DNA of 64,000 nt from an uncultured Eubacteriales bacterium. Lineage in GTDB: Bacteria; Bacillota; Clostridia; Christensenellales; CAG-314. A model generated the notes under the pieces. It saw only the letters and a list, made by a program, of their open reading frames with translations, made no database searches and was not told the origin of the DNA. The stretch is from contig UQVY01000002.1 of NCBI GenBank assembly GCA_900544545.1, forward strand, positions 62,001 to 126,000. Direction: 5' to 3'. Shown piece by piece: positions 20,305 to 31,200 of this stretch. The translations under genes and the position numbers were made by a program. How positions within the stretch are numbered: position 1 is the stretch's first letter; the number at the start of each line of letters is the position of its first letter.

Positions 20305-22164
20305 ATGTCCGACAAAAACAAAAAGGGCAGGAAAAAAGATTCCGTTTCTTCCGAAACCGCGGGCGAAAAGCTCAACGGGTACGAAGACAAGAAGCTTACG
20401 GAAGGCGCAGACAACGAGCTTAACGCTTCCGAAACTGCGTCCGAAACAAAGGGAGAAAAGCTTGCGGAGGCTCTCGGGAGCGCGGCTTACGACGAAAACC
20501 CGCCCAAAAACGACGACAGCAACCGAATTTTGATGGAGGAAAGCGCCGATAAGCCCGATTCTTCGGCAGACGAAAACGGCTCGGAGCTTTCGGCAAACGA
20601 ATCCCGCAAAACGAAAAACGAAGAAAACAAGTCCGAATTCCTGACAAAAACGGAAAAAGACGAAGATTCCGCGTTTTCCGAAAAAGAAAAAACCGAAAAG
20701 TCCTCGGAACTTTCGGAAAAAAGCGAAGAAAATCGTTTTTCGGCTTATTCACCTTACGACGATAAATCCGAAAACCGAGAGTTTTTCGGCGCGGCTTACG
20801 GCACGAAGGAAAACGCAACGGTCCGGACTCCTTCCGCAGGCAGCAACGGGGAAAAATCTACCGCACGGACTACCAACGACGGAGAAAACAAAGAAACGGT
20901 CCGGATTGCTGCGGGAGGCGGAAGCGGGGAAAAAGCGAAAACTCCTATCGACGCGAATTTGTCCTTGGGCGGGAAAAAGTCGCAGAATTCGCACTCGAAT
21001 CCCACGCAAACCGCTAAAAGCAACAAGCAGAAATACGACGGAAGCAGCGCGTTTTTATGGATAGTTATAGTCGGAGTCGCCGCGCTTCTGATTGCGCTCG
21101 CTCTGGGCAGCGGCAACTCTCTCGTAAACGCCACGGCAACTCTTAAAGGCGCAGCCGAAACGAGATTGGGACAAAGCGTACTCTTCACCGCGGATATCAG
21201 CGAAAGCACGAGTAAATTCAAAGCTGATACCGACGTCGTATGGACGGTAAACGGAAAAGAGGTCAAAAAAAGCAAAATCGGCGATAAAAACGCGCTTTCC
21301 TACGAATTCAAGCCTTCCGAAAAAGGCGAAAAAACCGTCGGCGTCAAGGTCGGAGATTACGGAAATCTCACAAAAACGAAGGTCGTTACCGTAAAAAATC
21401 CGCTTATCACCGTAACTATGAACGATATTTCTATGACTTACGGCGACGAAATCCCGAATTTTACCTATAAATCTTCGGGCTATCTGAATTCCGACACGAG
21501 TCAGAGCGTCAAGCTCTCCGTGAAAGGCTCGATTTCCGAAAAGAAGCCCGACGCGGGAAGTTATCCGATTAACGCGACGGTCGGAAATCTTACCGATTAC
21601 GACGTAACCGTAAAACCCGGCACGCTCACCGTAAAGCCTCGCTCGCTCCGGATTTCCTCGGCGATTTCCAAGGTTTACGACGGAAAAACCGACTGCGGCG
21701 ACTGTCTGAAATCCCCGACTTTCGACAATCTCGTGGAAAGCGACGATGTTTCTCTTTCGGGAAAGGTTTCTTTTTCGAACAAAAACGCAGGTTCGGATAA
21801 ATCGCTGAATTTCGGCGGCGTCAAGCTTTCGGGAAAGTCCGCGGCTAACTATGTCCTCGATACTCAAAGCGTAACCGGTACCATAATCAAAAAAGTCCTG
21901 ACTCTCTCCGAGCTTAAAGCCGCGGATAAGGTTTTCGACGGAACCGACAGCGTTACTTTCAACTCCGTAGGCTCGCTCAACGGAATCGTTTCGGGCGATA
22001 AAGTCGCAATCGGCGAGATTACCGCGCGTTTCGGCGACTCCGCTGTCGGCGACAACAAAACCGTCATAATCGACGAAATCCTTCTCGTCGGTGCGGACGC
22101 CGCGAATTATTCGGTGGATAAGGATATAAAAATAACGGCGAATATATCCTCTGCCGCAAGCTGA
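20305..22164 (+). CDS. Membrane-anchored MBG/YDG-domain surface protein with long disordered cytoplasmic N-terminus
   Basis: 619 residues. Residues 1 to about 245 are very rich in K, E, S, D, G and N, with no hydrophobic core, so probably disordered. A single TM helix follows at about 249-270 (FLWIVIVGVAALLIALALG). After a TM-proximal beta domain comes an MBG-type domain (ITVTMNDISMTYGDEIPNFT) and two YDG-type domains (SAISKVYDGKTD; AADKVFDGTDSVTF), ending with ITANISSAAS. MBG and YDG modules are stalk or adhesion repeats of exported bacterial proteins. The topology suggests N-in, domains outside. There is no sorting motif. GGAGG lies 8 bases before the ATG. No promoter could be assigned. Its role is unknown. 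Confidence 0.8.
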   Translation: MSDKNKKGRKKDSVSSETAGEKLNGYEDKKLTEGADNELNASETASETKGEKLAEALGSAAYDENPPKNDDSNRILMEESADKPDSSADENGSELSANESRKTKNEENKSEFLTKTEKDEDSAFSEKEKTEKSSELSEKSEENRFSAYSPYDDKSENREFFGAAYGTKENATVRTPSAGSNGEKSTARTTNDGENKETVRIAAGGGSGEKAKTPIDANLSLGGKKSQNSHSNPTQTAKSNKQKYDGSSAFLWIVIVGVAALLIALALGSGNSLVNATATLKGAAETRLGQSVLFTADISESTSKFKADTDVVWTVNGKEVKKSKIGDKNALSYEFKPSEKGEKTVGVKVGDYGNLTKTKVVTVKNPLITVTMNDISMTYGDEIPNFTYKSSGYLNSDTSQSVKLSVKGSISEKKPDAGSYPINATVGNLTDYDVTVKPGTLTVKPRSLRISSAISKVYDGKTDCGDCLKSPTFDNLVESDDVSLSGKVSFSNKNAGSDKSLNFGGVKLSGKSAANYVLDTQSVTGTIIKKVLTLSELKAADKVFDGTDSVTFNSVGSLNGIVSGDKVAIGEITARFGDSAVGDNKTVIIDEILLVGADAANYSVDKDIKITANISSAAS

Positions 22165-22203
22165 AGCGGAAGCTCACGTTTTGCATATAAGAGCATACGG
22201 AAT

Positions 22204-22232
22204 AAAAAGCCCGAACCAAGGTTCGGGCTTTT
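22204..22232. terminator. Bidirectional terminator
   Basis: AAAAAGCCCGAAC, loop CAAG, GTTCGGGCTTTT. It lies between the convergent MBG/YDG and DUF6935-like genes and has T-runs on both strands. Confidence 0.9.
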
Positions 22233-22251
22233 CCGCTATTGTCTGATTATT

Positions 22252-22818
22252 TTATGCCCACGGATCGGCGGATTTGGGAGTGCGCACTCCCGTCAGAAGA
22301 TATTGCTCCCATAAAAACCACTTCCCGTCGCTTGCCCGCCTGCGAAGCTTCACGGGACGGGGCGCGTCGGCACCGCCGCAGGGAATGAAGAGCTTCATAT
22401 AACCTTCTTCCTCGCCCGAAGCGTGATTGCTTTCCACCGTAACGGTGAAGGGAACGCTTGGCGTATAGTCGTTTTCGGGCGTTGCTCCCGCAAAATAGGT
22501 AAACGGCAGATAGGTTTTACCGTCACGGAAACGGGCGTTCAAAAAAGAGATCTCGTGACCGTTCAAAGGGCGCGGACCGCGAAGCCAATTGAGCATTTCC
22601 GTACCGATGCCCTTATCCGCGGCATAGGCGCACAATGCCAATACGGTCAAAGCCGCCGTTTTATAGGGAGAATCGAGACCTGCCTCGGGGAGCGCCTGCA
22701 TTTGAGCAAGACTTTCCGGGAGCGCCCCGAACGTAAAGACCTCACGTCCTGCGTCAGACCGTGTATCTGCGCTTCCCGCTTGCCGTACGGGTTTTTTTAA
22801 CTTATCGAAAATACTCAT
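22252..22818 (-). CDS. DUF6935-like protein of unknown function
   Basis: 188 residues, no signal peptide or TM segment. The central part (ALTVLALCAYAADKGIGTEM, NWLRGPRPLNGHE, KTYLPFTYFAGATPENDYTP, KLRRRASDGKWFLWEQYLL) resembles a family I recall as DUF6935, found in Clostridia; the family number is from memory. The end of the family looks like a folded domain that binds or senses something, but no function is known. The gene is visibly richer in G+C than its neighbours and uses CTG and GCG more. It has its own promoter and an AAGGAG site, and it shares a terminator with the convergent gene. Confidence 0.65.
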   Translation of the reverse strand: MSIFDKLKKPVRQAGSADTRSDAGREVFTFGALPESLAQMQALPEAGLDSPYKTAALTVLALCAYAADKGIGTEMLNWLRGPRPLNGHEISFLNARFRDGKTYLPFTYFAGATPENDYTPSVPFTVTVESNHASGEEEGYMKLFIPCGGADAPRPVKLRRRASDGKWFLWEQYLLTGVRTPKSADPWA

Positions 22819-22881
22819 AGGGGTGTCTCCTTGTTTTTTGGGGAAGGCTCAGTGCGTCCGCGGCACCTGCCTCTACCGTAT

Positions 22882-22910
22882 ATTGTATCATAAAATCACG
22901 GTTTTCGCAA
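22882..22910 (-). promoter_or_regulatory. Promoter for DUF6935-like gene
   Basis: Minus-strand TTGCGA (22905-22910), 17-base spacer, TACAAT (22882-22887) with an extended TGA before it. It lies about 64 bases upstream of the start codon. Confidence 0.65.
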
Positions 22911-22961
22911 CGGATTTTCCCGAAAGGATATTTACCGCACAAATAAAAAGCGATATTACCG

Positions 22962-22983
22962 AAAAAGCCGCGCAGCTTTTTTG
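22962..22983 (-). terminator. Terminator of the thiolase-reductase operon
   Basis: Minus-strand AAAAAGC, loop TGCGCG, GCTTTTT, 25 bases past the reductase stop codon. Confidence 0.7.
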
Positions 22984-23008
22984 CCGCCAGACCTTTTCCG
23001 ATTTGATT

Positions 23009-23731
23009 TTACAGTCTCATACCGCCGTTAACGGAAAGGATATGTCCGGTAACGTAGGAAGCTTCGTCGCTTGCAAGGAAGAGAGCCGCATTTGCGATTT
23101 CTTCGGGCTGACCGAGTCTGCCGAGCATAGTCTGTCCCGCGAACTTCTTAAGAAGGTCTTCGGGAACGGTCTTCATCATATCGGTCATAATATAACCGGG
23201 AGCGATTGCGTTGACTCTTACGGGAACGCCCTTTCTTGCGAATTCCTTAGCCCAGGTCTTGGTAAGGCCCATAACGCCGGCTTTGGTAGCCGCGTAGTTA
23301 GCCTGTCCGATATTGCCGTATTCGCCGACAACCGAGCTGATGTTGATGATGGAGCCGCCGCCGTTGGCTTCCATAGCGGGACCTACGAGACGAACGAGAT
23401 TGAATACGCCGGTGAGGTTTACGGAAATAACCGCATTCCACTGATCGTCGGTCATCTTCTTGGTCATAGCGTCTCTGGTGATACCTGCGTTGTTGACGAG
23501 AATGTCGATTTTGCCGTACTTGCCGGTAGCGTAATCGAAGAATTCCTGACATTTAGCGGGATCGGTAATGTTAAGGGAGTAATATTCCACGTTTGCGTTT
23601 TCATAGGTCAAAGGAATCATATCGATAGCGATAACCTTTGCGCCTTCGTTTGCGAAAAGCTGAGCCATAGCTCCGCCGAGTCCTTTTGCGCCGCCGGTAA
23701 CAACGGCAACTTTTCCGTTAAGTCTGTTCAT
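23009..23731 (-). CDS. fabG: SDR-family 3-oxoacyl-(ACP/CoA) reductase
   Basis: 240 residues. Rossmann motif TGGAKGLGG, NNAG, catalytic Ser in INISSVVGEYG, and YAATK with the catalytic Tyr and Lys; the end VTGHILSVNGGM is typical of FabG. It reduces a beta-keto thioester to the 3-hydroxy form with NAD(P)H. Lying downstream of a thiolase, it may act on acetoacetyl-CoA (PhaB-like) rather than on ACP substrates; the sequence alone does not decide. The open frame extends four codons upstream, but the start at 23731 has GGAGG 6 bases before it. A strong hairpin lies just upstream of that site. Confidence 0.87.
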   Translation of the reverse strand: MNRLNGKVAVVTGGAKGLGGAMAQLFANEGAKVIAIDMIPLTYENANVEYYSLNITDPAKCQEFFDYATGKYGKIDILVNNAGITRDAMTKKMTDDQWNAVISVNLTGVFNLVRLVGPAMEANGGGSIINISSVVGEYGNIGQANYAATKAGVMGLTKTWAKEFARKGVPVRVNAIAPGYIMTDMMKTVPEDLLKKFAGQTMLGRLGQPEEIANAALFLASDEASYVTGHILSVNGGMRL

Positions 23732-23745
23732 ATTTTCCTCCATAT

Positions 23746-23773
23746 ACGGGCTTCTTTGTCTTTGAAGCCCGTT
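23746..23773 (-). promoter_or_regulatory. Intercistronic hairpin upstream of the reductase ribosome binding site
   Basis: Minus-strand ACGGGCTTC, loop, GAAGCCCGT, ending 4 bases before the GGAGG of the reductase gene. On the minus strand no T-run follows it. On the plus strand TTTTCGTTTTT follows, so it would stop antisense transcription. It may protect or space the downstream message. Confidence 0.5.
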
Positions 23774-23873
23774 TTCGTTTTTAATTTTATCCCTTTGCGG
23801 GTTTTACGCCCCTCTGCGGAGCCTGTATTCCTTCGGAACTTTTCTTTCGGGATTCATTCCTCGGATTTGAAGT

Positions 23874-25076
23874 TTACGCCTTTTTAAGGACGATAGCCGT
23901 TCCCATTCCGCCGCCGATGCAAAGCGAAGCGAGACCGAGATTATAGTTGTTGTCGAGCATCTCGTGAACCAAAGTAACGAGGATTCTGCAGCCGGAAGCT
24001 CCTACGGGGTGTCCGAGAGCGATAGCGCCGCCTCTGGGATTGGTCTTTTCGAGAATCTGTTCTCTCGTCATTCCGTAGTATCCGGAAAGCTCGGTAACTA
24101 CGCCCCAAGCCTGAGCGGCGAAAGCTTCGTTGAGTTCGACGACTTCCATATCCTGAAGCTTATATTCGGTCTTACCGAGAGCGTTCTTGATTGCGGGAAC
24201 GGGACCGAGACCCATATACTGAGGATCTACGCCGCCCTGACCGACGGAAACGATTTCGAAGAGAGGTTTAAGGTTATATTTCTTTACGGCTTCTTCGCTT
24301 GCTACGAGAACGAAAGCCGCGCCGTCGTTGATACCCGAAGCGTTGCCAGCGGTAACGGTTCCGCCCTGCTTGAAAGCGGTTCTGAGCTTAGCCATCTTTT
24401 CGGGATTGGTGGTTCTGTTGGGATGTTCGTCGGTGTCGATAATCTTTTCTTCCTTACCGATTTTAGCCTTGACGGGAACGATTTCGTTCTTGAAGAGTCC
24501 GCCGTCGACAGCGGCGATTGCCTTTCTCTGAGAATCGAGAGAGAGCTGATCCTGCATTTCACGGGTAATACCGTATTTCTCCGCGATATTTTCAGCGGTT
24601 ATACCCATATGGACTCCGCTGTAAGCGTCGGTGAGAGCGTCGAAAACCATATGGTCGACCATCTTGAAATCGCCCATTCTGAGTCCGCCTCTGGTATTCT
24701 TGGGCGTAAGATAAGGAGCGTTGGACATACATTCGACGCCGCCTGCGATAATCATTTCCGCGTCGCCCGCTTTAATCGCGCTGACCGCGTTCATAACGGC
24801 TTTCATCGCGCTTCCGCAGACCATATTTATTGAATAAGCCGGAACTTCCTTGGGAACGCCCGCTTTAATCGCAACCTGTCTGCCGACGCCCTGACCGTTT
24901 CCTGCGGAAAGAACGTTACCGACGATAACTTCGTCGAGCTTGTCCGCGGGTGCGCCGGTAGTTTCGATAAGGTCCCTGACTACGGCTGCGCCGAGATCTG
25001 CGGGATGAACGTTGGTAAAGCTTCCCATAAAGCTTCCGACTGCGCTTCTTTTTGCGCCTGCTACGTAAATTTTCAT
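23874..25076 (-). CDS. thlA: Acetyl-CoA C-acetyltransferase (thiolase)
   Basis: 400 residues, a full-length thiolase. The nucleophile Cys lies in MVCGSAMKAV, and the C-terminal NPRGGAIALGHPVGASG and CIGGGMGTA supply the catalytic His and second Cys. Biosynthetic thiolases condense two acetyl-CoA to acetoacetyl-CoA, the first step to butyrate or hydroxybutyrate in Clostridia. The reductase gene follows after a 142-base gap. No crotonase, butyryl-CoA dehydrogenase or Etf genes are nearby, so the rest of the pathway must lie elsewhere. AAAGGAAGG precedes the ATG. Confidence 0.94.
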   Translation of the reverse strand: MKIYVAGAKRSAVGSFMGSFTNVHPADLGAAVVRDLIETTGAPADKLDEVIVGNVLSAGNGQGVGRQVAIKAGVPKEVPAYSINMVCGSAMKAVMNAVSAIKAGDAEMIIAGGVECMSNAPYLTPKNTRGGLRMGDFKMVDHMVFDALTDAYSGVHMGITAENIAEKYGITREMQDQLSLDSQRKAIAAVDGGLFKNEIVPVKAKIGKEEKIIDTDEHPNRTTNPEKMAKLRTAFKQGGTVTAGNASGINDGAAFVLVASEEAVKKYNLKPLFEIVSVGQGGVDPQYMGLGPVPAIKNALGKTEYKLQDMEVVELNEAFAAQAWGVVTELSGYYGMTREQILEKTNPRGGAIALGHPVGASGCRILVTLVHEMLDNNYNLGLASLCIGGGMGTAIVLKKA

Positions 25077-25129
25077 ATATTATCCTTCCTTTAAAAGATT
25101 TTTCTGTTCGGATTTTTTCTTGCGCCTAT

Positions 25130-25158
25130 ATTTTACTATAATGTGCGTTTTTTAGCAA
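25130..25158 (-). promoter_or_regulatory. Promoter for thiolase operon
   Basis: Minus-strand TTGCTA (25153-25158), 17-base spacer, TAAAAT (25130-25135), 54 bases upstream of thlA and just past the terminator of the giant gene. Confidence 0.65.
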
Positions 25159-25171
25159 ATATTTTCACGCG

Positions 25172-25214
25172 AAAAAACGAAAAGCATTCCGATAAAAGAG
25201 GTCGGAATGCTTTA
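25172..25214 (-). terminator. Terminator of the giant gene
   Basis: Minus-strand AAAGCATTCCGA, loop, TCGGAATGCTTTT followed by CGTTTTTT. It starts about 45 bases past the stop codon. Confidence 0.88.
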
Positions 25215-25258
25215 CGCTTTTATTAAATAAAGAAGTTAATGCTGTTGTTTATTGCGGA

Positions 25259-28200
25259 TCAGTGTGTCGCAACATACTCCATCAGTTTAAATATGAACAT
25301 ATTCAAAGTGAGATCTTGGAGCATCTCATCGACGGAAATATATCCAAGCTTTGTCGCAACAGCAGATGTTATTGGATCCGAAGCCAAAGTTATAACGCCC
25401 GCGGTGATAAGCTGTGCGAGTTTTTTGTTATTCAATGCATCCTGACAAGCGCTGCCGATATCGGGAAGCGTCGTATTGTCGCCAATAAGCGAGAGGATAC
25501 CGGTTCTGCTGCTGCTTTCGCCGAACAGCTGCTTGACCGTGATGGTCCTGACCTTATCTTCGAAGTTGAAGTTGCCCGTCAGGATATCCTTGAGGTTGAT
25601 GGTAATGAACACCGCTTCGAGAGAATCGGCCGCTATCGTGGTGCTGCCTTTTACGAAGCTTCCGTCGGGCTGTTCAACATATCCCATGTAGTAATACAAT
25701 TGGAGATTGAAGACATCATTAATAAGATTTACATTACCGTTAACGATATCGATAAGGTCAAGGCTCATAATCTTCTGCTCGATCGGGGAAAGTCTGTTAT
25801 CGTTATCCGCATAGAGCCATCCACTCGTACTGTCGTAACGGTAACCGAATACGTCTCCGAGCTTGAGGGTATCGAACGCCTTGCTCGTGAAGTTTCCGTT
25901 GGTTATGTCTGCGAGCGTAACGCTGAAGATGTTGGACGTAAGCTTATCGAGAGCCGTACCGTCCGCTTTCTTCCAGATTTGGTTAGCGTCGTCGTAGGAA
26001 TATCCGTCGACCATATCGCCTACTCTGATGTGTCCGAGAGCGTTAATAAATGCGGTCTTGCCTCTGAGTCCCGCGAACGTCGTGTCGTAAATCGCTTTAA
26101 GGAATACGGTCGTATCGATTACGTAAGCATTGCCGTGCTCGTCCTTAGCCGTCCATTCGCCCGCACCGTTCTTAACGAATCCGAGAATGTCGCCGATAAG
26201 AAGACCGTTGAACAACGCTTCGTAATCCAGACCGTCGTTCATAAATTCGCCGAGGTCGTGATCGAGAATCGCAAGGATAGCTTTGTTCTCGATTTCTTCG
26301 TTGTTCTTGTCGAGCCACTTACCGCCGTCATTCGTGTATCCGAATACGTCGCCCATTCTGACTCCGCTGAATACGACCGCAAGATCGATTCCGTCGGTCA
26401 TAAGGTTGTCGAGGCGGAGGTCGAAGATCTTATCGTACATCGCTCCGTAAGCTTCGTTCGTGTTTTTGTTATACCAGAGTCCGTCCGGACGCTTTTCGGC
26501 AACTTCAATGATTTCGCCGATAGTGAGCGTTCCGAGAATGTCTTTGGTTTCGACTTCGCCCTTGAGAAGCTTCGTCATATCGAGCTCGCAGACGTTGGTC
26601 ATAATGTTGTCGGAAGAATTTCCGTTCTTATCCTTCCATTCGCCCGAAGAGTTATCGAAGCCGATATAATTACCGACCTTGCCGGTAAATACCGTTTCAA
26701 TCGTGAATCCTCCGTTGAAGAGAGTGGAAAGCTCGATGTCGGCTATCTTGGCGATAACGAAATCGACGGGACCTCCGCCCGAAGCGGGATACCACTTTCC
26801 TGTACCTTCGTCGTAGATAAGATTCATTACGCTTCCGACTTTAAGGTTGCCGAGAGCGTTCTTAATAACGGTTTCCGCGTTGCCGCCCATAATTTCGCTG
26901 AGCGTGATTCCGCAGACCTTAGCGACGAGCGAATCTACCTCGTCGGTTCCGGCTTCGTCTTTATACCAAGTGCTGCCGACATAGTGATATCCCATAATCT
27001 CGCCGAGAGTAAGATATCCGATTTCGGCTTTAGCGTCGAAGCTTCCGCCGAGTACGTGCGAGAGAAGAATGTTTGCGATTGCGCTGTTGAGAGCGTCAAG
27101 CTTTGCGCCCGTCGCCTTGTAGTACCAGCAACCGTCTGCTTCTCTGAACTCGTAATCCATTACGTCGCCGAGCTTCATCGAACCCGCAAGGGTACCTATG
27201 AGATCGGGATCTTCGATGAGTTCGGTAAGGAGTTTGTTTTCGTTCTGTCTGAGCATCTTTCCGACGAATCCGAGTTTATCTTCCATATCGGTTTCGAAAC
27301 CGTCAAGAAGGTCGCCTACGGTAATGCCTTCGAGAAGAATCTTGTAACCTTCGCCTCCGCTGAGAAGCGTAGCAAGTTCGGAAAGCGACTTGTTGCCCTG
27401 TCTGTCGAGGAAGTTGTAAACGACAACGCCCGCGACTCCGGGAAGAAGGGTTCTGCTTTCGTCAACGAGATCCCAGATATCCGAAACGGTTATATTGTCT
27501 ATGTAGTTTTCTTTAAGTCCGCCGTCAACGACATAACCGAGGAGCTGACCGAGCGTATAACGCTTGGTTCCGGTCGAATCGGTGTATTCGAGGAAGGAGG
27601 AGGGGATGCGCGTTCCGTTGAAATAGTAGTTTCCGGAGCTGTATTCCACGCCGAGAATATCGACGAGCGTTATGTTTCCGAGGACTATTTCGAGAGCTTC
27701 TCTTACGCTCTGCGCCGCAAGAAGGTCGATAAGAATTACGCCTTCGAGATTGTCGATGATAATTCTTACCGCTCTTTCTTCCTTGAGCGCGGTGATTATT
27801 CCGGTCGCGTCAACGACTTCGAGAATATCGCCGATCGTAATGCCCTGAAGAAGGGTTACGAGGTCGCCGCCGAGAACGAGGTTGACGATACCTGCGATGG
27901 TCTTATCTCCGAAGTGAGCCTTCACGAAGTAAAGGATTTCTCCGAGGATATTGCCGCGGTTATCGTTCATATACTGCTCGAGTTCCGTACGCTCGAAAAT
28001 TTCCGCGAGAGTAAGGTCGTTGAGTATGTATTTGAGCTGAGGCGTGTACCTGACTATGAGTGCGTAAATTCCGACGCCGATTCCGCAGGTAGCCGCGATT
28101 ACGAGCGTCTGAATGTACTCGTGAAGAGTGTTGAAGCCTTCGATAGAATCGAGAAGGTCAACGACCGATCTGTTTGCGTGCTGACCGAGAAGTCCCTTGC

Positions 28201-31200
28201 CTTCCCAGACGGTCTTTTCGGTGTTCTTAGCCGTCCATCCGAAGTACGGACCTACGAGCTGACCGACCGTTATGCTTCCGAAGATGACTGCCGGCGAAGG
28301 ATTGACGAAGATTTCCGCGAGCTTGCGGCTTCCGAACAGGCCGATCGTATCGGCAAGCATTTCGTAATCGGAATCGTAGTAGAACTCAAAGTACTTAACT
28401 ACGTCTTCTATCGTCGTGTCGCCGAAGAGTTCCTCAACAAACGCTTCGTAGCTGTTTGCAAGAAGAAGGTTGAGAACGTTGGCATCGCCGACGATTTCCT
28501 TGACGAGCGGAGCCGCGTCGCCGAGGAGACTTCCGAGCGAAGTTGCGTCGATGATTTCGCCTATCGTTCTGTCGAGGAGATTTCTGATCTGTCCGCCGCT
28601 GTTGCTTATCGCGTAAACGATAATCGTTATGTGAGCGGCAACGTCAACCGCGATCAGAGTTATAAGATACGGATGAACTCCGTCGAAGATGTTATAGAGA
28701 GAGTCGGATACCTTCGTGTCGAGAACCTGAGCGATTTCCGTTCTGATTCCTTCGGGATAAGCGTATCTGCCGTCCGCGTCCTTGGTCCAACCGCAAATCG
28801 GTCCGAATACGTCCGTCCAGGTAATATCGGTGAAGATATTTTCGGGCTTGGGATCCGAGAATACGTCGCGAAGAAGAACTTCCTCGAAGAGACCTGCGTA
28901 GTAGCCTACGAGCTCGTTGGATTTGACGTCGTAACCGAAGCTTTCAACGATTGCGTAAACGTCGCCGATATCGGAATCTCCGAAGAGTTCCTTAACGAAC
29001 GCCGCGTAATCCGCCGCGAAAACGAGTTCGGTAAGTCTTGCGCTGCCCGTAAGTTTCCTTACCGCGTCGCAAATCTTAGCCGCTTCGGAAACCGCGTATT
29101 CCACGGTTTCGGAAACGTCGCCGACCGTTATTCCGAGAAGAACCTTGGAGGCGAGGCCGCTTGCTGTAAGCTTATCGCCCGTGAGATAATCCACGGTAAG
29201 AGCGTCGCAGTTGGCGTAAAGTTTCTGCATCGCGGAGGTTTCAAAGGTATAATCCGCAATAAGGAGGACGATTTCGATAAGGTCGTTAACGTCCGAACTC
29301 TTGAGGATTTCGAAGAATCTGCTTCTGTTGCTGAAGAAATCGGTCAGATAAATCGTTCCGAGCTTCCTGTAGAGCTGAAGATTTCTGATTTCGTCGGATT
29401 TAAGCTCGGAAACTTCCTTTTCGATAAGCTCGAGAGCGCAATCCATAACTTCCTTGTAAGTGATGTTTTTGAGAACTTTGTTACCGTCGGTTATGCCTTC
29501 GAAATCGAGAACTTCGATTTCGTCGAGGTTAGCGGCGAATTTATCGACGAGAGCCTTGGTGTACCCGGGAAGCTCGGCGAGTTTTACGCCCGCAACCGCA
29601 AGGCCCGCTCTCAGAATCATTCCGTAGGTTACTCCGTCGAGAACGTCGTAAACGGTCTTTTCGTTGACCTTGATGAGAAGGATTCCTTCGAGATTCGTAA
29701 GAATCGTGTTGACGATGAGCTGAACTTCTTCGGCGAACATCGTGTTTATATCGTAATCCGTTCCGGCTATCGCGTTGACGACGTACTGAATGAGGTCAAC
29801 GATTTCGCGGAGCGTGATTCCGTCGGCTACCATTTCGAAGCTCGAAAGGTACTTGTAATCGAGAATTTCGATTCTGCCGAAGTTAACGAGAAGTTTATCG
29901 GTAATTGCCTTTACGGGCTGATCGAGTTTTTCTTCGTCAACGCCCGTCCAGAGCAATACGACTCTTATAGCGTCGGCGTAAGTTACTCCCTTGAGAACCT
30001 GTTCCCAGGTCGGGACTACGAAGGTATCGGAAGCGACGGTAAGCATATCTACTTCGCCGATAGAGCCTTCTCTCAGGACTTTGATTTCGCCGAGGTTGGT
30101 TCTGATCTTATCGAAGAAGTCCGCGTCAATCGCGTCGTCCACTCCGTTCCATACGAGACTTACGAGAGCGACTGCAAGGTCGTAAACGTCCGCATAGGTT
30201 ATCGCATAGAGGTCTTTCTTTATAGAGGAGCTGTCCTGAACGAGTTTCCTTACGGATATGAACGCAAGAGCCTTGTAAATCGCGTTGGCTTTGATTCTGC
30301 CGGGAATCTTGTCGCCTGCGACTTCGTCTACGGTCTTATCCTGAATATAAGCGATAAGAACCGTGGAGATTCCGCCGAGAGCGATAACGACTACGTTTCT
30401 GACTTCCTTGGGAATGAAGCTCAGCCATTCGTTAACGAGGTCGGCAACGAGTTTGTTTGCGAATTCGTCGTCGCTCGTTCCCTTCCAGTTTCCGTCAACG
30501 TCCTGAAGCCATCCGAGTTCCTTACCGACGAAATCGCCGACTCTGAGATCTCTGAAGAGGGTTTCGGGAATGAAGCTGATTATGAGGTCGGCAAGAACTA
30601 CCGGTCTGAAGAGGTCGAACTTCTCGGAAAGAAGCTGTTCTTCGATCTTGTAGACGTCGGCTTTGCTGAAGCAGTCCGCGAGCGTTCCTATCGTGGAATC
30701 GCCGAGAAGAGCCTTGACGAACGCCGCTGCGTCCGAAGCCGTAAGAAGCTCGTAGAGCTTGGCGTCCTCGGTCAGAACCGCGAAGATTCCTACGATATTC
30801 GCAATCTTTGCGTTGCCCGTGAGATTGAGAATCATTTCGGCAACGTCGAGAGTTATCCAGTTGACGAGTATACCGCGAACGAATTCTCCGGTATAACCGT
30901 CGATATAGGTTTCGATTACGACGTAATCCTTAGCGTAATCATAGATAGCGAGATCCTTGATCGCATCGGTAACTCTCTCTTCTATCGGGAGTTCGCAAAC
31001 TGCGTCAAAGGTCATTCCGTAAGTTACTCCACCGAAGACTATCAGCATCAAACCGAGGAGAGAAACTTCTTCGGTTCTGAAATACTTGACGGTGAGGCGG
31101 TCGAGGTTCTTATAAACGAGTTTGCCCGCTTCGGTAACGAGTTCGTACCCGACTGCATAGAGAATCGTTTCGACTACGTCGTTAACGTCTACCGTATCGA

